A DNA stretch of 64,000 bases from Anabaenopsis elenkinii CCIBt3563 (GTDB taxonomy: Bacteria; Cyanobacteriota; Cyanobacteriia; Cyanobacteriales; Nostocaceae). Shown here one piece after another: positions 28,791 through 37,561 of the stretch; position 1 is the first letter of the stretch, and the number at the start of each line of letters is the position of its first letter. The translations under genes were made by a program, and so were the position numbers. Location: contig NZ_CP063311.1 in the NCBI RefSeq assembly GCF_015245355.1, positions 3,222,938-3,286,937 on the forward strand, given 5' to 3'. The notes under the pieces are model-generated. The model was not told the DNA's origin and did not search any database. It worked only from the letters and a program-made list of their open reading frames with translations.

Positions 28791-28821
28791 TCCGGGAAGT
28801 CTGCCAGAAAAACAGTAGTAT
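28791..28821 (+). promoter_or_regulatory. Possible DIF+-type promoter upstream of patX
   Basis: TCCGGG at 28791-28796 resembles the TCCGGA element reported at -35 in promoters switched on during heterocyst differentiation. TAGTAT follows 19 bases later (28816-28821) as a candidate -10 box, which would place transcription start near 28828. The element differs by one base from the reported motif, and spacing was judged by eye. Confidence 0.35.
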
Positions 28822-28852
28822 TAGTCAGAGAGTCCTAAAAGAAAAATCTGTT

Positions 28853-29086
28853 ATGGGAGCTACGATTTCACTGTTGGTTTCAAGTTTAGTGTTCAGTGTA
28901 TTAGCTGTTAACTGCCAGGTAAAGGCAAATCTCTCATCCGAGATGTTAATATTTTCTTCTAGTTCGCAAAAGTTCTACTCAGATTCATCTGCATATCAAG
29001 CACAAGTTAATGACCCAGAAAAACCCATACAACACCGCGGTAGTGGGCGGATCAATAGCATAGAACGGACGATTATTGATGGTTAA
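28853..29086 (+). CDS. patX: PatX-like heterocyst inhibitor peptide precursor with HRGSGR
   Basis: The 77-residue precursor has a hydrophobic signal-like N-terminus (MGATISLLVSSLVFSVLAVN), a low-complexity middle and HRGSGR at residues 61-66, followed by an 11-residue tail. RGSGR is the exact pentapeptide of PatS that binds HetR. PatX proteins are described as short exported peptides with HRGTGR or close variants, found widely in heterocyst formers, often near hetR. Here the gene lies ~8 kb from hetR. The processed peptide would diffuse between cells and lower HetR activity. There is only a weak ribosome binding site. A terminator-like hairpin follows at 29222. The alternative, chance occurrence of RGSGR, is unlikely given signal peptide, size and location. 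Confidence 0.85.
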   Translation: MGATISLLVSSLVFSVLAVNCQVKANLSSEMLIFSSSSQKFYSDSSAYQAQVNDPEKPIQHRGSGRINSIERTIIDG

Positions 29087-29221
29087 CCGCCAGTGACCTA
29101 TCTGTTTGGTCAACAAGTTAAAAGCACCCGGATCAAATCCTCAGCAAGACTGCGGTAATTGTCAGGTAGGCGTAAATAGAACTGAATGATGGGATGAAGC
29201 GCTTATATATTTGTAAACAGA

Positions 29222-29248
29222 GTGACTCTGAATTTCAGAGTCACTTTT
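29222..29248 (+). terminator. Terminator downstream of patX
   Basis: A perfect 10-base stem GTGACTCTGA/TCAGAGTCAC with a 3-base loop is followed by TTTT. It lies between patX and the convergent gnd. Confidence 0.75.
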
Positions 29249-29286
29249 AAGTATGTTACCAGATAATCTGGTTCAGGCAGGAGAAC

Positions 29287-30717
29287 TTACTTTTTAGCTT
29301 CAGCGATGGGAACCCACTCAGTGTGGAATGTTCCTTCTTTGTCAAGACGCTTGTAAGTATGTGCGCCGAAGTAGTCCCGTTGTGCTTGGGTGAGATTTTG
29401 GGGTAGGCGATCGCGGCGATAGCTGTCGAAATAATCCAAGGATGCACTAAAAGCAGGTACTGGGATACCCACTTTTGCCGCTGTCATAATCACTTCCCGC
29501 CAAGCATCTTGTCTGTCGAGAATAGTTTGCTTAAATTCGGGAGCCAACAACAGATTAGGCAATGCAGGATTTTCGTTAAAAGCCTTCTTGATTTTATTTA
29601 AGAAGCCAGCACGAATAATACAGCCACCTTTCCAAATCCGAGCCATTTCACTCAGAGTCAAATCCCATTTATAAGTCTGGGAAGCTGTAGATAAAAGGGC
29701 CATACCCTGAGCATAAGAACAGATTTTAGAACAATAAAGAGCATCACGCACCTTATTGACAAAATCCTTCACATCCCCATCAAACTTAGCACTAGGACCT
29801 GTGAGGCTCTGAGATGCTGCTACCCGTTCATCTTTAATAGAAGACATAATCCGGGCGTTAACTGCGGCGGTAATTGTAGGAATAGCCACACCCAATTCCA
29901 AAGCAGTTTGTACTGTCCAACGTCCAGTTCCCTTTTGACCAGCAGCGTCAACAATTAAATCTACCAAGGGTTTCTTGGTTTCCGGGTCAACGTAAGGGAA
30001 AATATTAGATGTGATCTCAATCAAAAAGGAATTGAGTTCATCGGTGGTGTTCCACTCAGTGAACACCTCATGTAACTGACTTGCACTTAACCCAGCTACA
30101 TTTTTCAGCAGGTCGTAGGCTTCTGCAATTAACTGCATATCACCATACTCAATACCGTTGTGTACCATTTTTACATAGTGGCCAGAACCACCAGGGCCAA
30201 TATAGGTTACACAGGGTCCATCATCGACTTGGGCGGCAATTTTGTTTAAAATTGGAGAGAGATACTCATAGGAGCTGGGTGTACCACCAGGCATAAGTGA
30301 AGGGCCATTCAAAGCGCCTTCTTCACCGCCACTCACACCCATACCAATAAACCGCAGTCCCACAGGTTCTAATTCCTGAGTCCGGCGTTCTGTATCTTCA
30401 AACCAAGAGTTACCACCATCGATAATGATATCGCCTTCATCTAGTAAAGGTTTGAGTTGGGCAATTACTGCATCTACTGGCTTACCAGCTTGCACCATCA
30501 CCAAGATTTTACGGGGGCGTTCTAATGATGCAACAAATTCTTCTAGGGTAAAGGCGGCTTTGACGTTCCTTCCTGGCGCACGCTGCGCCATAAACGCGTC
30601 GGTTTTTTCTCTGGAGCGGTTATAAACTGCAATTGGGAAGCCATTACGCTCGACGTTAAGAGCTATATTTTCACCCATTACGGCTAATCCAATCACACCA
30701 AAGCTTTGTAGTGTCAT
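29287..30717 (-). CDS. gnd: 6-phosphogluconate dehydrogenase, decarboxylating
   Basis: Gnd oxidises 6-phosphogluconate to ribulose 5-phosphate with NADP, the second NADPH-yielding step of the oxidative pentose phosphate pathway, which supplies reductant to nitrogenase in heterocysts. Signatures are GVIGLAVMGENIALN (NADP site), GVSGGEEGALNGPSLMPGG, then VKMVHNGIEYGDMQLIAEAY and GTGRWTVQTALELGVAIPTI. The 476-residue length is standard. It is convergent with patX and divergent from ycf66. Confidence 0.97.
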   Translation of the reverse strand: MTLQSFGVIGLAVMGENIALNVERNGFPIAVYNRSREKTDAFMAQRAPGRNVKAAFTLEEFVASLERPRKILVMVQAGKPVDAVIAQLKPLLDEGDIIIDGGNSWFEDTERRTQELEPVGLRFIGMGVSGGEEGALNGPSLMPGGTPSSYEYLSPILNKIAAQVDDGPCVTYIGPGGSGHYVKMVHNGIEYGDMQLIAEAYDLLKNVAGLSASQLHEVFTEWNTTDELNSFLIEITSNIFPYVDPETKKPLVDLIVDAAGQKGTGRWTVQTALELGVAIPTITAAVNARIMSSIKDERVAASQSLTGPSAKFDGDVKDFVNKVRDALYCSKICSYAQGMALLSTASQTYKWDLTLSEMARIWKGGCIIRAGFLNKIKKAFNENPALPNLLLAPEFKQTILDRQDAWREVIMTAAKVGIPVPAFSASLDYFDSYRRDRLPQNLTQAQRDYFGAHTYKRLDKEGTFHTEWVPIAEAKK

Positions 30718-31184
30718 AAATTATGTTTGGCTAACTCTTGCAGATCCTTTTATCTTTAGGGTAGACCGAGATTTTGGCTGATCTCCTAAAGAAGACCTTA
30801 AGACTTGAATAAATTATAGAAATCCACGATTAACACAATAAGTAAGTTATGACAAGTTGATTTTGAAGCACTTGCAAGCAGGTTAGTATTGACTTTGGCT
30901 TATTTCTGACAAGACACAGCGGAATTATTTAGCCTTTGATAATATCATACCCCGCTAACCCTTGCAACTCCCTTTGATCACCTGGCTCAAAAGCCCAAGG
31001 CTGTCAGGATAACTTTTGTCATGCATTTTGTATCTAAATGAGCAATTAAGTTGCAAAAAATGCAAAATTGAAATATCTAATTAAGGAACTGGGTACTGAG
31101 GGCTGGTAGTCAGAAACTGTAAACACCCTCTTACCCCCTAATTCCTAGCCCCTAATGAAGCAGTGCAGTAAGGAGTAACCAAAA
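30718..31184. other. Intergenic region between divergent gnd and ycf66
   Basis: 467 bases with no gene. Near the right end lies AAGGAG, 8 bases before the ycf66 start. No operator was recognised. Confidence 0.4.
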
Positions 31185-31901
31185 ATGCTGGCATATATTC
31201 TAGCTTTTGTGGTTGGACTAGGTAGTTTAGCCATTTATATAACAGCTTTCTTGTTCCCGGAAATCCACCGTAAAAATGATTTTATCTGGAGTGGTGTGGG
31301 ACTTTTCTATGGTTTAGTGTTATGGGTGTTTGCTCCGCGCATTTCTGGAGGCTTATTACTGGGTCATATAGCTAGCGTCTCTCTGTTAGTTTGGTTTGGT
31401 TGGCAAACTTTTTCATTACGTCGCCAAGTCACCCCCCAAACAGCACAAACCCCTGTCCCCAGTCCTGAAACCATAAAAACTGGGATTCAGGAGCAAATAA
31501 CTAAGTTATCTCTCCCGGATAGGCTGGCTCAGGTACAACAAAGTATTAGTAAGATATTTAGCGGCGCACAAGACAAGGGACAAGAGGCGATCGCCCAGAA
31601 AACCCCTGAAACTCCTAAGATGGAGCCAACTAACTCTACACCACCCCAGAAACCTCTGGTAGAGATTATTGATAAAACTGCGGTGACACCAGCTTCCCCA
31701 CCTGCAGAAAAAGTTGCAACCCAGGAAGTCCCCGAACCAACTCCACCAAATACCCCACCTGGGGAAATGGTAGCTGCAGCACAACCTGAGACGGAAGAAA
31801 AACCATCGCTTCCTGCTGAGGAAATTGCACCGGATGCAGCACTTGCGCCCCCTGCGGAAGCGCCAGCAGAACAAATACCACCGACTAATCAAGCTGGTTG
31901 A
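31185..31901 (+). CDS. ycf66: Ycf66 family membrane protein
   Basis: Ycf66 is a small conserved membrane protein of cyanobacteria and some plastids with unknown function. The first ~85 residues match it: MLAYILAFVVGLGSLAIYI, then FFPEIHRKNDF-like text (LFPEIHRKNDFIWSGVGLFY) and VWFGWQTFSLRRQ, with three membrane helices. The remaining ~150 residues form a low-complexity tail rich in Pro, Glu, Thr and Ala, as is usual in filamentous species. AAGGAG precedes the ATG by 8 bases. A clear terminator follows. Confidence 0.92.
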   Translation: MLAYILAFVVGLGSLAIYITAFLFPEIHRKNDFIWSGVGLFYGLVLWVFAPRISGGLLLGHIASVSLLVWFGWQTFSLRRQVTPQTAQTPVPSPETIKTGIQEQITKLSLPDRLAQVQQSISKIFSGAQDKGQEAIAQKTPETPKMEPTNSTPPQKPLVEIIDKTAVTPASPPAEKVATQEVPEPTPPNTPPGEMVAAAQPETEEKPSLPAEEIAPDAALAPPAEAPAEQIPPTNQAG

Positions 31902-31910
31902 CTTGGATTA

Positions 31911-31946
31911 AACCCAGCGTTGTCTGTTATGGCGTTGGGTTTTTTC
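31911..31946 (+). terminator. Terminator after ycf66
   Basis: Stem AACCCAGCG/CGTTGGGTT (one G-T pair) is followed by TTTTT at 31941-31945, 9 bases beyond the stop codon. Confidence 0.85.
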
Positions 31947-32082
31947 AATTTCTGGATTTAGTAAAGTGTATAAATATTAGGATTCAGCCATTGAGCGATC
32001 GCAAATTTTCTAACCTCCAATATTTTTAGGTTGGGTTGTTCCCGTCAGCTTTGCAAAGCAATGGAACGAAACCAAACATTAA

Positions 32083-32319
32083 TTGCAATGTCCTATGAAA
32101 ATTGAGTGGGCTGAGGATATTCGTGACCAATGTCAAAAAGCTGAAGTAGCATTTTTCTTTAAGCAAGTTGGTGGAAGAACTTCTAAAGCTGGTGGTAAGT
32201 TACTAGATGGTAAAATCTGGGATGAAATGCCTAATGCTTGGCAAAAACACCATCAGCAATGGGGTGTATCTCCACAGAAATTAAGAGTTAAAAAAGAAAG
32301 TTTAGGGCTTACTGCTTAG
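32083..32319 (+). pseudogene. C-terminal remnant of a DUF5131 (phage Gp37/Gp68-like) protein
   Basis: The 78-codon frame contains [23 protein letters not shown] and [11 protein letters not shown], the C-terminal signature of DUF5131 proteins, which are normally ~240 residues. The N-terminal part, with the cysteine motif that defines the three-Cys-motif family, is missing upstream, so this is a truncated gene. It overlaps tail to tail with the TcmP remnant on the other strand, its usual partner. No function is expected. Confidence 0.6.
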
Positions 32320-32575
32320 GTGGAAAGGTAACTCTAACTGCATCTCCAAAGGTAATTTCTCCTTTGTTCGTTGGTCTTTGATTAGCAGGTGGTTCTGCTG
32401 TGATTTTCCCTTGGAATTCAAGATTTTTCAGAGCGGATTTGTAATTCTTCTTAATGTAGGCTTTACCTACATTATGCTGTAGATAAATTTCTATCATTGT
32501 GATTGTTTGTCCTGCAAATTGATCTAGGAGCATTTGTTCTAATTCATCTAGAGGACGACCAAGTTCAAACAGCAA
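32309..32575 (-). pseudogene. C-terminal remnant of a three-Cys-motif partner protein (TcmP)
   Basis: The 88-codon frame ends with a helix-turn-helix-like stretch (NVGKAYIKKNYKSALKNLEFQ) and [17 protein letters not shown], typical of the last third of TcmP proteins, which are ~300 residues or more. The start of the gene is gone; upstream at 32576-32616 is only a short spacer before higA. TcmP and DUF5131 genes occur side by side in many genomes, so the pair here is a decayed module. The identification rests on recall of the family tail. Confidence 0.5.
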
Positions 32576-32616
32576 TGGTTGTATAGAAGGAGTGTCAAAC
32601 CCACCTAGTTATACTG

Positions 32617-33015
32617 CTAGATAAACAATGCTGGAGAAACATTAAAAAATTCTCCTAAAGCTTTGGCTTGACCTTTACTAATTGCTCTTTTACCATTGAC
32701 AACTTCGCAAACAACTCCTTTCGAGCCAATAATTCCTACTAAGTCAGATTGTTTAATTCCCTGAACATCCATTAAGTGCTTCAGAATTGCACAAGGGGAC
32801 GATGCTTCAATGGGATACTCCTTGTTTTCAAATTCTTCAATAAGAGTCACTAAAAGCTCTAGTATAGCAGTTTGCTCTGGTGTACGTTGTTTACAGGCCA
32901 TTAATTGCTCAACTGTTTTTAAAGCGCGATCGCATTCTTTTTCTGTGGTGATAACTTGAGGTTGATACTCTAGTAGAAGTTGACTGTAAGTGATTCTGTT
33001 AAAAGAATTCGTCAT
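32617..33015 (-). CDS. higA: HigA-type antitoxin / HTH regulator
   Basis: HigA neutralises the HigB mRNA interferase and represses its own operon. The 132-residue protein has an N-terminal helical part (EYQPQVITTEKECDRALKTVEQL) and a C-terminal XRE-type helix-turn-helix (MDVQGIKQSDLVGIIGSKG with VCEVVNGKRAISKGQAKAL). It lies downstream of higB on the same strand, the order typical of higBA. Its start codon is 3 bases after AAGGA, part of which comes from a repeat in the spacer. Confidence 0.88.
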   Translation of the reverse strand: MTNSFNRITYSQLLLEYQPQVITTEKECDRALKTVEQLMACKQRTPEQTAILELLVTLIEEFENKEYPIEASSPCAILKHLMDVQGIKQSDLVGIIGSKGVVCEVVNGKRAISKGQAKALGEFFNVSPALFI

Positions 33016-33020
33016 ATTCC

Positions 33021-33083
33021 TTTTCGCCCGTTTGGCGGCGACCCAACATTAGGAGGATTTTCGCCCGTTATCGGCGGCGACCC
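33021..33083. repeat. Twofold GC-rich repeat in the higB-higA spacer
   Basis: Two copies of TTTTCGCCCGTT..GGCGGCGACCC lie 37 bases apart (33021-33044 and 33058-33083). Each has partial dyad symmetry (TCGCC/GGCGA), and the GC content is far above that of the surroundings. They separate higB from higA and could serve as operator or as an inserted small palindromic repeat. Confidence 0.6.
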
Positions 33084-33174
33084 GTATCATGGCTTACTTC
33101 AATCCACAAAAGTAAGTATGAAAGTTAACAGTTATCAATTGAATATTATATTATATAATAATTATATCTAGTTC

Positions 33175-33474
33175 TCAAAACAAAGGGTCATTTTTCCATT
33201 TATCTTTATTATATTCAGCGTGGGTTAAAAAATATTTGTAATAAACTGTTTGAATTTCATAATCAATACTCACAATGAGGCGATAGGTATTACCTTTAAT
33301 ATTGAATACTGTAAAATTGCTGACTACATCTGCTGTGGGGTAAACTTGTCTAACTTCATTTAACTTGTGCCATGATGCAGATTTCACAACTTGATACCAA
33401 GAGTTAATAGGTTCTACTGCATCTGGGTATTTACTAGTATCAGCTCGTAAGTTGCGAATGCTGATTAGGTGCAT
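33175..33474 (-). CDS. higB: HigB-type toxin (mRNA interferase)
   Basis: HigB cleaves mRNA on ribosomes. The 99-residue protein contains NSWYQVVKSASWHKLNEVRQ, then VFNIKGNTYRLIVSIDYE and the typical C-terminus YYKYFLTHAEYNKDKWK with basic and aromatic catalytic residues. It is full length. It precedes higA on the minus strand with a 159-base gap, longer than usual, caused by the repeats. Its promoter lies toward ileS, which is divergent. Confidence 0.9.
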   Translation of the reverse strand: MHLISIRNLRADTSKYPDAVEPINSWYQVVKSASWHKLNEVRQVYPTADVVSNFTVFNIKGNTYRLIVSIDYEIQTVYYKYFLTHAEYNKDKWKNDPLF

Positions 33475-33625
33475 TTTGCCGGTTTATATCAAAGTAGATG
33501 TTTTTTGTCTCATTTAATTTAGGTTCTCATTTTGAGAACCAATTGTCAAGGTGATTTCTCGGTATCCATGCCCATCTTCTATAATTGATGGGATAACTTG
33601 CATATATAATCTTAGGCATGAGACT

Positions 33626-36502
33626 GTGACAGAACCTGGAAGCTACAAAGATACGGTAAACTTACCCAAGACTCAATTTGAGATGCGGGCTAACGCCATG
33701 AAGCGGGAACCCGAAATTCAAAAATTCTGGGCGGAAAATCAGATTTACGATCGCCTGTCCCAGGAAAACCCCGGCGAATTATTTATACTCCATGATGGGC
33801 CTCCCTACGCCAATGGCTCATTGCATATTGGTCATGCCTTAAATAAAATTCTCAAAGATATTATTAACCGCTACCAATTACTGAGAGGACGTAAGGTTAG
33901 ATACGTACCTGGATGGGATTGTCACGGTCTTCCTATTGAGTTGAAAGTTCTGCAGAATATGAAGTCAGCAGAACGGCAAAGTTTAACACCTTTGACACTG
34001 CGACAAAAGGCGAAAGAGTTTGCTTTAGCTACGGTAGATGACCAACGGGAATGTTTTAAACGGTACGGTGTGTGGGGTAACTGGGAACATCCTTATCTGA
34101 CTTTGAAGCCGGAATATGAGGCGGCACAAATTGGGGTGTTCGGCGATATGGTGTTAAAAGGATACATCTATCGTGGTTTAAAACCGGTTCACTGGAGCCC
34201 TAGTTCTAAAACTGCTCTAGCTGAGGCGGAGTTGGAATATCCGGAGGGTCATGTTTCCCGCAGTATCTATGCGACTTTTCCGGTAACAGGTCTGTCTGAT
34301 GCGGCTAAACCTGTTTTGGGTGAATTTTTACCTCATTTGTCTGTGGCTGTTTGGACTACAACCCCTTGGACTATTCCGGGGAATTTAGCTGTGGCGGTAA
34401 ATGGTGATTTGAGTTATGCTGTGGTGGAGGTTTCACCAACAGACCCACCGTCGCACAGAGAGTTTTTGATTGTAGCAGCTGATTTGGTAGAGCGTTTGTC
34501 TGCTATTTTGGCTGTTGACTTGGCTGTGAGGGCTACTTTTAAGGGGCAGATTTTAGAACATACTACTTATCGTCATCCTCTGTTTGAGCGGGAAAGTCCC
34601 GTGGTGGTGGGTGGTGATTATATTACTACTGAGTCGGGTACTGGGTTGGTACATACTGCTCCGGGTCATGGTCAAGAGGACTATATTGTGGGTCAGCGTT
34701 ATGGTTTACCGATTCTGGCTCCGGTGGATGATCATGGTAATTTTACTCAGGAGGCGGGTGCTTTCGCTGGGTTAAATGTTTTGGGTGAGGGAAATCAGGC
34801 GGTAATTGATGCTTTGAGTGCTGCTGGTTCTTTGTTGAAGGAGGAACCCTACGCCCACAAGTATCCCTATGATTGGCGGACAAAAAAACCCACAATTTTT
34901 CGGGCGACTGAACAATGGTTCGCTTCGGTAGCTGGTTTTAGGGAAGCAGCTTTAAAGGCGATCGCTGGTGTAAAATGGGTTCCAGCCCAAGGGGAAAATC
35001 GCATTACGCCCATGGTGGCGGAGCGTTCTGACTGGTGTATTTCCCGTCAACGGACTTGGGGTGTCCCTATCCCGGTGTTCTATGATCAAGCAACGGGGGA
35101 AGCACTGCTGAATGAGGAAACTATCAAGCAGGTTCAAGGTATTGTCGCTGCAAAAGGTTCTGATGCTTGGTGGGAAATGTCGGTGGAGGAGTTGTTACCG
35201 GAGTCTTACCGCCATAATGGTAAGTCTTACCGCAAGGGTACTGATACAATGGATGTATGGTTTGATTCTGGTTCCTCTTGGGCGGCGGTGGCTAAACAAC
35301 GTCCAGAGTTAAGCTATCCTGCTGATATGTATTTGGAAGGTTCTGACCAACACCGGGGTTGGTTCCAGTCAAGTTTGTTGACTAGTGTAGCTGTAAATGG
35401 TGTTGCACCTTATAAAACTGTACTGACTCACGGCTTTGTTTTGGATGAACAAGGACGAAAAATGAGTAAGTCGGTGGGGAATGTGGTTGACCCGCAAGTT
35501 GTGATCAATGGGGGTAAAGACCAGAAGAAGGAACCTGCTTATGGTGCTGATGTACTGCGTTTGTGGGTGTCTTCGGTTGACTATTCTGCTGATGTGCGTC
35601 TGGGTGGTAATATCATTAAGCAATTGGCTGATGTGAGGAACAAAATTCGCAATACAGCGCGGTTTTTGTTGGGTAGCTTACATGATTTTGACCCGGAAAA
35701 GGACGCAGTACCTCTGGAAGATTTACCAGAAATTGACCGCTATATGTTACACCGGATGACTGAGGTGTTTACAGAAGTGACCACAGCTTTTGAGAGTTTC
35801 CAATTCTTCCGCTTTTTCCAAACTGTGCAGAATTTCTGTGTGGTGGATTTATCCAATTTCTATTTAGATGTTGCTAAGGATAGGTTATACATCAGTGCGC
35901 CGAATTCTTTGCGCCGTCGCAGTTGTCAAACGGTGTTGCAAATTGCTTTGGAGAATTTAGCACGGGCGATCGCTCCGGTTTTATGTCATACGGCTGAGGA
36001 TATCTGGCAATTTATCCCCTACCATATACCCTATAAGTCAGTATTTCAATCTGGCTGGGTACAGGTAGATGAAAAATGGTTAAATCCTGATTTAGCGGAA
36101 TTTTGGCAAGAATTACGCCAAGTTCGCAATGATGTTAATAAGGTGTTAGAACAAGCTAGGGTAGAAAAAATGATTGGTTCCTCCCTAGAAGCAAAGGTTT
36201 TGCTTTACGTTAAGGATGATCAATTACGTTCCCTGGTGAAAAAACTGGATTCTGACAATGGTAATGGTATTGATGAACTGCGCTATCTGTTTATTACTTC
36301 CCAAGTGGAACTATTAGAGACTCCAGAAGCATTAGCAGATTTAAAATACAATTTGCAGTCTGATCAATGGGGAATTGGGGTAGTGGATGCAGAGGGGAAA
36401 AAATGCGATCGCTGTTGGAATTATTCTACCCATGTAGGAGAATCAGCAGAACACCCCCTACTGTGTGAGCGTTGTATCCCAGCTTTAGCAGGAGAGTTTT
36501 AA
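33626..36502 (+). CDS. ileS: Isoleucyl-tRNA synthetase
   Basis: IleRS attaches isoleucine to tRNA-Ile and edits valine. HIGH motif: PPYANGSLHIGHALNK. KMSKS motif: GRKMSKSVGNVVDP. The editing domain holds TTPWTIPGNLAVAV and ESGTGLVHTAPGHGQEDY. The C-terminal zinc finger is CDRCWNYSTHVG with CERC near the end. I place the start at GTG 33626, giving TEPGSYKDTVNLPKTQFEMRAN as the N-terminus, which matches cyanobacterial IleRS; the open frame extends 25 codons further upstream. The product is 958 residues. The gene is single, with a strong hairpin after the stop. Confidence 0.97.
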   Translation: MTEPGSYKDTVNLPKTQFEMRANAMKREPEIQKFWAENQIYDRLSQENPGELFILHDGPPYANGSLHIGHALNKILKDIINRYQLLRGRKVRYVPGWDCHGLPIELKVLQNMKSAERQSLTPLTLRQKAKEFALATVDDQRECFKRYGVWGNWEHPYLTLKPEYEAAQIGVFGDMVLKGYIYRGLKPVHWSPSSKTALAEAELEYPEGHVSRSIYATFPVTGLSDAAKPVLGEFLPHLSVAVWTTTPWTIPGNLAVAVNGDLSYAVVEVSPTDPPSHREFLIVAADLVERLSAILAVDLAVRATFKGQILEHTTYRHPLFERESPVVVGGDYITTESGTGLVHTAPGHGQEDYIVGQRYGLPILAPVDDHGNFTQEAGAFAGLNVLGEGNQAVIDALSAAGSLLKEEPYAHKYPYDWRTKKPTIFRATEQWFASVAGFREAALKAIAGVKWVPAQGENRITPMVAERSDWCISRQRTWGVPIPVFYDQATGEALLNEETIKQVQGIVAAKGSDAWWEMSVEELLPESYRHNGKSYRKGTDTMDVWFDSGSSWAAVAKQRPELSYPADMYLEGSDQHRGWFQSSLLTSVAVNGVAPYKTVLTHGFVLDEQGRKMSKSVGNVVDPQVVINGGKDQKKEPAYGADVLRLWVSSVDYSADVRLGGNIIKQLADVRNKIRNTARFLLGSLHDFDPEKDAVPLEDLPEIDRYMLHRMTEVFTEVTTAFESFQFFRFFQTVQNFCVVDLSNFYLDVAKDRLYISAPNSLRRRSCQTVLQIALENLARAIAPVLCHTAEDIWQFIPYHIPYKSVFQSGWVQVDEKWLNPDLAEFWQELRQVRNDVNKVLEQARVEKMIGSSLEAKVLLYVKDDQLRSLVKKLDSDNGNGIDELRYLFITSQVELLETPEALADLKYNLQSDQWGIGVVDAEGKKCDRCWNYSTHVGESAEHPLLCERCIPALAGEF

Positions 36503-36521
36503 TTAAATACAGAATCTCACC

Positions 36522-36552
36522 CCCCACCCTCAGAGGATGTTTGAGGGTGGGG
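36522..36552. terminator. Bidirectional hairpin between ileS and parA-like gene
   Basis: Perfect 11-base stem CCCCACCCTCA/TGAGGGTGGGG with a 9-base loop between convergent genes. No clear T tract follows on either side. Confidence 0.7.
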
Positions 36553-36571
36553 TAAAACCCATGGAACCCCG

Positions 36572-37453
36572 TTATAACTTCTGTAATAATTCCTGAGTCA
36601 ATTGATTAAATGCTTTGGAACCTGATGACTGAGGCGCATTTAAAACTACAGGTTGAAAACTATCCACAGCTTTGGCGACATTCATATCAACTGGTATTTG
36701 GGCTTTACAAATTTGTTCTACACCAAAGTCTTCAATGACGCGGTGCATTACTTGTCGATAATATCTAGCATTGAGAAGATTAGAACTCGCCATTGTAAAG
36801 ACAATTCCTAGCATTTTGATATTTATTTTCGCCTCTTGTGCGTGACTGTCTTTTAATTGACCGATGCGTCTTTCTAATAGCTGGATACCAACCACAGATA
36901 AGGGTTCCGGTTTAGCGGGGAGAATGTAAAAGTCACTCGCAGCTAAAGCACTCCGGGTTAATAAATTATAGCCCGGCGCACAATCTAAAAGGATGAAATC
37001 ATACTCCTCACGCACTGGTTTTAAAATATTATTGATCAGGACTCTTTCAAAGCGATTCCATACAGTTTCAAAATCTTGTTCACCTAAAGCTGTTGCTTGT
37101 TGGTGCAGCATTTCCGATACAACAAACTCATCATATAAGTCAATATCTCCGGGTAATAAATCTAGTCCAGGAAGATTACAAACCTGAGCTTGGATAATAT
37201 CATGAATTGTCAGTTTTGCTTCTGGTTCAGGATTGATAATTTGGTCTATTAAATATCGAAATGTTTTGCGGTGTTTGCGAAGTTTAGCAAAGTCTAAAGG
37301 AGACATCATGCTCAGTGTAGCACTGATTTGGCTGTCTAAATCTAAGACCAGTACCCGCTTACGGTGATTTTGAGCCAAACAGGTGGCGATGTTGACTGTA
37401 AGGGTGGTTTTACCTACGCCGCCTTTCATATTTGCAGTAGCTATAATGTATCC
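36572..37453 (-). CDS. ParA/MinD-family ATPase, last gene of the nuclease-translocase cassette
   Basis: The ATPase has the deviant Walker A KGGVGKTT (residues 11-18 from the chosen start), Walker A' VLVLDLDSQISATLS and Walker B FILLDCAPGYNLLT, followed by LPAKPEPLSVVGIQLLERR. This is the ParA/Soj fold used in DNA or protein-complex positioning. I chose the ATG at 37453 (MGYIIATANMKGG) because GAGGAA lies 7 bases before it; the open frame continues 20 codons further. No ParB gene is adjacent. It lies 108 bases after the FtsK-nuclease gene on the same strand, so it may be the fourth member of that cassette or merely a neighbour. Confidence 0.88.
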   Translation of the reverse strand, partial: GYIIATANMKGGVGKTTLTVNIATCLAQNHRKRVLVLDLDSQISATLSMMSPLDFAKLRKHRKTFRYLIDQIINPEPEAKLTIHDIIQAQVCNLPGLDLLPGDIDLYDEFVVSEMLHQQATALGEQDFETVWNRFERVLINNILKPVREEYDFILLDCAPGYNLLTRSALAASDFYILPAKPEPLSVVGIQLLERRIGQLKDSHAQEAKINIKMLGIVFTMASSNLLNARYYRQVMHRVIEDFGVEQICKAQIPVDMNVAKAVDSFQPVVLNAPQSSGSKAFNQLTQELLQKL

Positions 37454-37561
37454 CATTGGTAAATTCCTCTGATGATGCGTTCCCGTATTTAGGTAGGGTA
37501 CACTGTTACTCAATAATTAAAACTTGTATAAAGTTAATATTTTTGGCATATTTTTGGGAAC

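Noticed and set aside
33551..33625. 25-codon N-terminal extension of IleRS
   Set aside because: It does not fit the cyanobacterial IleRS N-terminus, which begins at TEPGSYKD after GTG 33626.
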